This document shows positions 61,094-64,000 of a DNA stretch of 64,000 bases, piece after piece (the stretch's first letter is position 1; every line of letters starts with the position of its first letter). This DNA comes from Paenibacillus sp. sptzw28. Its GTDB lineage: Bacteria > Bacillota > Bacilli > Paenibacillales > Paenibacillaceae. The notes below the pieces were generated by a model. That model saw nothing but the letters and a program-made list of their open reading frames with translations. It did not search any database and was not told the origin of the DNA. The stretch lies in NCBI RefSeq assembly GCF_019550795.1, contig NZ_CP080545.1:3816001-3880000 (forward strand), written 5' to 3'. The translations under genes were made by a program, and so were the position numbers.

Positions 61094-61405
61094 TTAAATA
61101 CGGACTGCCGTACCGCTTATCGCTACCATCAGCATACCTTCACGGACTACCTCATAATCAATATCGACTCCGACAATTGCATTTGCGCCGAGCCGGGCCG
61201 CAAAGCTCGACATTTCATTGAAAGCTATATCGCGTGCTTCCTTCAGCTTCGTTTCATACGCTCCCGAGCGCCCGCCGACAATATCTGTAATCGAAGCGAA
61301 CAAATCGCGCACAATATTGGCGCCCATAATGGCTTCCCCCGTTACAACGCCAAGATAATCCTGAACCGGCCGTCCTTCAATCGCGGGTGTGGTTGAGATG
61401 ATCAT
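61094..61405 (-). CDS. YbjQ/UPF0145 family protein
   Basis: This 103-residue protein of the YbjQ/UPF0145 family (sometimes called a heavy-metal-binding domain) shows [20 protein letters not shown] and [15 protein letters not shown], the standard pattern. It probably forms a small oligomer; function unknown. The start has GAGGGGTAAC upstream. Followed directly by a terminator. Confidence 0.9.
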   Translation of the reverse strand: MIISTTPAIEGRPVQDYLGVVTGEAIMGANIVRDLFASITDIVGGRSGAYETKLKEARDIAFNEMSSFAARLGANAIVGVDIDYEVVREGMLMVAISGTAVRI

Positions 61406-61480
61406 CTGTTACCCCTCCTCAAGTTTTTGAAAGATGTTTGCCTTTCTAATGATTGATACGCCCGAAGCTTAAGGTTCGGT

Positions 61481-61825
61481 TCATATGATTTTGTAAAATG
61501 TCGGTGCTTTATCCGCTTTGTCATCCTCCACAAATTGAATGCGGATAATGCGTTCCGTATCACGGTCGAATGATATCCGTACCATAACCCCGAATTGGCG
61601 GGTACCTTTTTTCAGAATCAACCGGAATGACTCCGATAATACTCCGGTTTGTTCTGTTCGTCTGCCTATATGCTTATAATCCACGATATCGGCGTGAAAT
61701 CTTTTCATTGTTTCCTTCACGGCGACACGGCCCCATTTGGCATAATCAGGCTCAGCCGATACCCGCGCGCTTTGGCCCACCGTCAATATCAGCACAATAA
61801 TAACAACCCAAAACTTCTGGTTCAT
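61481..61825 (-). CDS. DUF3889-family secreted protein
   Basis: This 114-residue protein has an N-terminal signal peptide (residues 1-24, ending VSAEPD) and a small DUF3889-type domain: DYAKWGRVAVKETMKRF, VDYKHIGRRTE, then GTRQFGVMVRISFDRDTERI. Found in Bacillales with unknown function, possibly related to spore or envelope. The start at 61825 has CGGAGGTGTCC upstream. Confidence 0.82.
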   Translation of the reverse strand: MNQKFWVVIIVLILTVGQSARVSAEPDYAKWGRVAVKETMKRFHADIVDYKHIGRRTEQTGVLSESFRLILKKGTRQFGVMVRISFDRDTERIIRIQFVEDDKADKAPTFYKII

Positions 61826-61884
61826 TTCCGGACACCTCCGTTAATAGCGGTTGTAGGATGCCCGAAAGCTGACCGTTATATTCC

Positions 61885-62874
61885 TTATAAGCCTAGAGTT
61901 GATATTTTGTTTCTACTAATTGAATGACAAGCCATAATCAGAAGAACCGAGCATGCCCAATAAAAACAGTACCAGGCATAAACAAGTGACTGCCGGTACT
62001 CAAGCCAATTCTCCAGTGTCGGATCAGATAAAAGCTTTTGTTCCAGCACGATCAGACTTACCTTATATATAATAATTGCAACTACTATAAGCGCTAAAGA
62101 TCTTACCGCTCCGGAAAGTCGTCTTCGAGAGCCTGCTATGTAAACCAGCGATACGGCAAACCATCCGAACAAGAATGCCGACATCGGTGCGACGATCCAT
62201 ACGCCAGCCCCTACTTGATGTCCGCTAAGCAACAATTTCACGGTAAATAATACACTCGCAATCAACCCGGTGAAAATCCACAGCCATTTACGGGTATCCG
62301 GCTGGGCAACCTGCTTATACGTCATCCCCGAAGTTGATTGACGCCAACTGCGGTATCGCCCGGCTAGCTGGGTCACTGGAACTATTAATCCAATTAATGA
62401 AGATAAATACTGCAGCCAATGGTATAGCCCGTCACCGGCAATTGTCGATTTGAGAACAGGAAATATATCGACAAAACCGCCTTGACTATGAGTCCATCCG
62501 TCCATAAAGACGTGAGTCAAGAAACCAATAAACAGGGAAGTCGTAAATACGAACCACTCGCGCCATGAACGCAGCTTCCAACCGCCAAGTTGATTTTGCA
62601 CAAAATGATCGAAGCCGCCTACGGCAGGCATAAACTTCGGGAGCACAGGCTTTAGAATCGTATGAAAGACAAATGCGAGCGAAATGGAGAGCGGCAAGCC
62701 CAGCAGCATAAAGCCGCTCAGGGAATGGCCGATAGTCCGATAAGGCTCCATCGCCAGAAAATACTCCATATCCGGAGACATACTGCCAAGTACGAGCCCG
62801 GTGATACTCATCCACTTTGGCGCTATCCGTCTCAGCGGCACCGCATACAACGGATGCGAAAATGTAAACGGCAT
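61885..62874 (-). CDS. DUF4184-family membrane protein
   Basis: This integral membrane protein of 329 residues opens with MPFTFSHPLYAVPLRR, the DUF4184 signature, followed by GSMSPDMEYFL and LTHVFMDGWTHSQGG. The paired His and Asp residues (FSHP, SPDME, THVFMDGWTH) resemble a metal-dependent phospholipase C-like or YdjM-like membrane hydrolase site. About seven membrane segments. Function unknown. The start has AGGGAAAGAGG upstream. Confidence 0.85.
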   Translation of the reverse strand: MPFTFSHPLYAVPLRRIAPKWMSITGLVLGSMSPDMEYFLAMEPYRTIGHSLSGFMLLGLPLSISLAFVFHTILKPVLPKFMPAVGGFDHFVQNQLGGWKLRSWREWFVFTTSLFIGFLTHVFMDGWTHSQGGFVDIFPVLKSTIAGDGLYHWLQYLSSLIGLIVPVTQLAGRYRSWRQSTSGMTYKQVAQPDTRKWLWIFTGLIASVLFTVKLLLSGHQVGAGVWIVAPMSAFLFGWFAVSLVYIAGSRRRLSGAVRSLALIVVAIIIYKVSLIVLEQKLLSDPTLENWLEYRQSLVYAWYCFYWACSVLLIMACHSISRNKISTLGL

Positions 62875-62917
62875 TCTCTACCTCTTTCCCTCAGGATACA
62901 TTACGAAATATGAAATG

Positions 62918-63469
62918 TCAGTGGAGTTGACCAAACTTATTAAGCGGCCAAAGCCGAAAAACAGCCCTTCCTTCAATGCTCGACATCGCAATTGGACCGA
63001 TAACGCGGCTGTCCTGACTGTTTTCCCGATTGTCTCCCATTACGAAAACTTTGCCCTCCGGAACTGTGTAAGGCACCGCAAGTCCGTTCGCATACGTTTC
63101 GCCTTTTACATATGGCTCTTCAAGCATTTTTCCGTTGATATATACATGTCCGTCTTTAAAGTTCAATACATCGCCCGGCAGTCCTATAACCCGTTTAATC
63201 AGCCGTTTATCGCTTTCCGGTCCATTAATAATGACGATGTCCCCCCGGCTCGGATGCTCAAACCGGTATGAGATTTTGTCTTCAATAAGCCGCTGCCCTT
63301 CTACAAGGGTTCGCTGCATCGAAATATTTTTCACTTCCGTTTGGGCGAAGGCGTAGTTTTGGATAAGAAGTGCAGCGACGACGGCGATCGTAAGCGATAG
63401 TACCCATTCTTGCAACTCGCGAAACCATTTCTTCTTCTTCGATTTCTGAAGCTCTGCGGTCACTTGCAT
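62918..63469 (-). CDS. Type I signal peptidase (SipS-like)
   Basis: This membrane-bound serine/lysine protease of 183 residues removes signal peptides outside the membrane. There is one N-terminal membrane segment (about 21-42, LSLTIAVVAALLIQNYAFA). The catalytic Ser is in ISMQRTL and Lys in RLIKRVIGLPGD; GDNRENSQDSRVIGPI is the C-terminal box. The Ser box reads SMQRTL where SMxPTL is usual, so the conserved Pro is Arg. Start at 63469 with AGGAGAAATGC upstream. Confidence 0.92.
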   Translation of the reverse strand: MQVTAELQKSKKKKWFRELQEWVLSLTIAVVAALLIQNYAFAQTEVKNISMQRTLVEGQRLIEDKISYRFEHPSRGDIVIINGPESDKRLIKRVIGLPGDVLNFKDGHVYINGKMLEEPYVKGETYANGLAVPYTVPEGKVFVMGDNRENSQDSRVIGPIAMSSIEGRAVFRLWPLNKFGQLH

Positions 63470-63579
63470 TTCTCCTTCCTGGTATAAAAAGGGATATCCA
63501 CTTTACTATATACGGCCGAACCTTTCAATTAGTTGCTCTGATTGATTTTCCTGGGCGGTATAGGCACAAAATTTATATT

Positions 63580-63621
63580 ATCTTTTTAAAATAAGCCACC
63601 TGCCGGGCAATGGCAGGTGGC
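63580..63621 (-). terminator. Terminator after ricA
   Basis: On the minus strand AAGCCACCTGCC (63621-63610) pairs with GGCAGGTGGCTT (63602-63591), followed by ATTTTAAAAAG. Confidence 0.8.
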
Positions 63622-63632
63622 TTACTTATTCG

Positions 63633-64000
63633 TTATTCGATACACTCTTCCGGATCTGAAGGGGACGCATCCTCAATATTGATTTTCTCCGCCACAGTGT
63701 CACGGATAACGGAAACGACCGTTTGCAGCAAATAATTAATGTCCGCCTGGCTTTGCTGGAACTCCGTTATAATTGGAATACCGTCCAGCTCGTCCTGAAG
63801 CGCGTCGATTTCTTTCTCGATCTTCGCAACCATGTCGGAATTTTTAAAGGTCGTTTCGAAAGCGACTATTTCCTTCTGCTTTTTCTTGATTAGCGCAATC
63901 AAATCCTGTATGCGGGTGTTGCCTTGAATTTGCTTCTCCGCGCGGCGAAAGTGCTGCACTTCCTCGGAAGTGAACAGCATATCGGCCAGTTCCTTCGTTT
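63633..64000 (-). CDS. ricA: RicA (YmcA) family protein, N-terminus beyond window
   Basis: The open frame runs past base 64000, so the N-terminus is missing; TKELADMLFTSEEVQHFRRA is the first visible part. The helical protein matches RicA/YmcA of Bacillus: an AEKQIQGNTRIQDLIALIKK stretch, then EIDALQDELDGIPIITEFQQ and QADINYLLQTVV. RicA joins RicF and RicT in the Ric complex, which affects RNase Y maturation activity, biofilm and competence. The C-terminal Cys (PEECIE) is one expected cluster ligand. An internal ATG at 63980 is not the true start because the frame stays open upstream. Confidence 0.88.
   Translation of the reverse strand, partial: TKELADMLFTSEEVQHFRRAEKQIQGNTRIQDLIALIKKKQKEIVAFETTFKNSDMVAKIEKEIDALQDELDGIPIITEFQQSQADINYLLQTVVSVIRDTVAEKINIEDASPSDPEECIE

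Overview
The window reads as chromosomal DNA of a spore-forming member of the Firmicutes, most likely Paenibacillus or a close relative. Supporting evidence: the genes and gene pairs are Bacillales-type (UvrX-like polymerase with YolD, HelD, RicA, DUF3889, DUF3900, Lin0512 and DUF4184 families, and a YesM/YesN pair beside a YteR-like hydrolase and a sugar ABC importer). Ribosome binding sites are strong AGGAGG types. The core genes are moderately GC-rich, with AT-rich accessory islands.

Layout. Positions 1-2900 are an AT-rich accessory stretch: a Nudix hydrolase, an acetyltransferase and a tyrosine recombinase, separated by related palindromic boundary elements, so it looks like an integron-like gene-cassette region. 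Positions 3090-5220 hold an SOS operon (unknown protein, Y-family polymerase, YolD) behind two LexA boxes. Positions 5400-10400 hold helD, a candidate small RNA, an acetyltransferase, and a two-gene operon of unknown function behind a c-di-GMP-I riboswitch. Positions 10900-12775 are a decayed IS4-type insertion beside a truncated HxlR regulator. A secreted GH5 cellulase follows, then frameshifted Crp/Fnr and rhodanese genes, a LysR/FAD-oxidase/half-MFS operon, and a divergent threonine-synthase-like gene.

Positions 20350-28780 hold a DoxX-like gene and a rhamnogalacturonan-type uptake cassette (GH105 hydrolase, two permeases, binding lipoprotein, YesN/YesM two-component system). Positions 28900-45650 are a mosaic. 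It includes an ABC exporter behind a leader peptide and attenuator, an MtaD-like deaminase, an ECF41 sigma factor with its carboxymuconolactone-decarboxylase target and matching promoter, an MFS pump with AraC regulator, EcsC, a second helD, a 44-bp tandem repeat and hrpB.

Positions 45760-46320 carry a divergent tRNA-Asp-like sequence in front of a broken gluQ. Positions 46310-56745 are one long cobalamin salvage and uptake operon (btuF, btuC, btuD, cobT, cobU, cbiB, cobS, cobD, cbiP, cbiZ) under a B12 riboswitch. The right end carries a copper-handling group (FixH-like, SafE-like, Cu P-type ATPase, rhodanese), small membrane and unknown proteins, a signal peptidase I and ricA, which runs off the window.

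Most working units are tightly packed operons with 4-bp start/stop overlaps. Signs of gene decay cluster in three places: the IS, crp-rhodanese, and gluQ. Start sites were chosen by ribosome binding site. All family assignments come from reading motifs, not from database searches.
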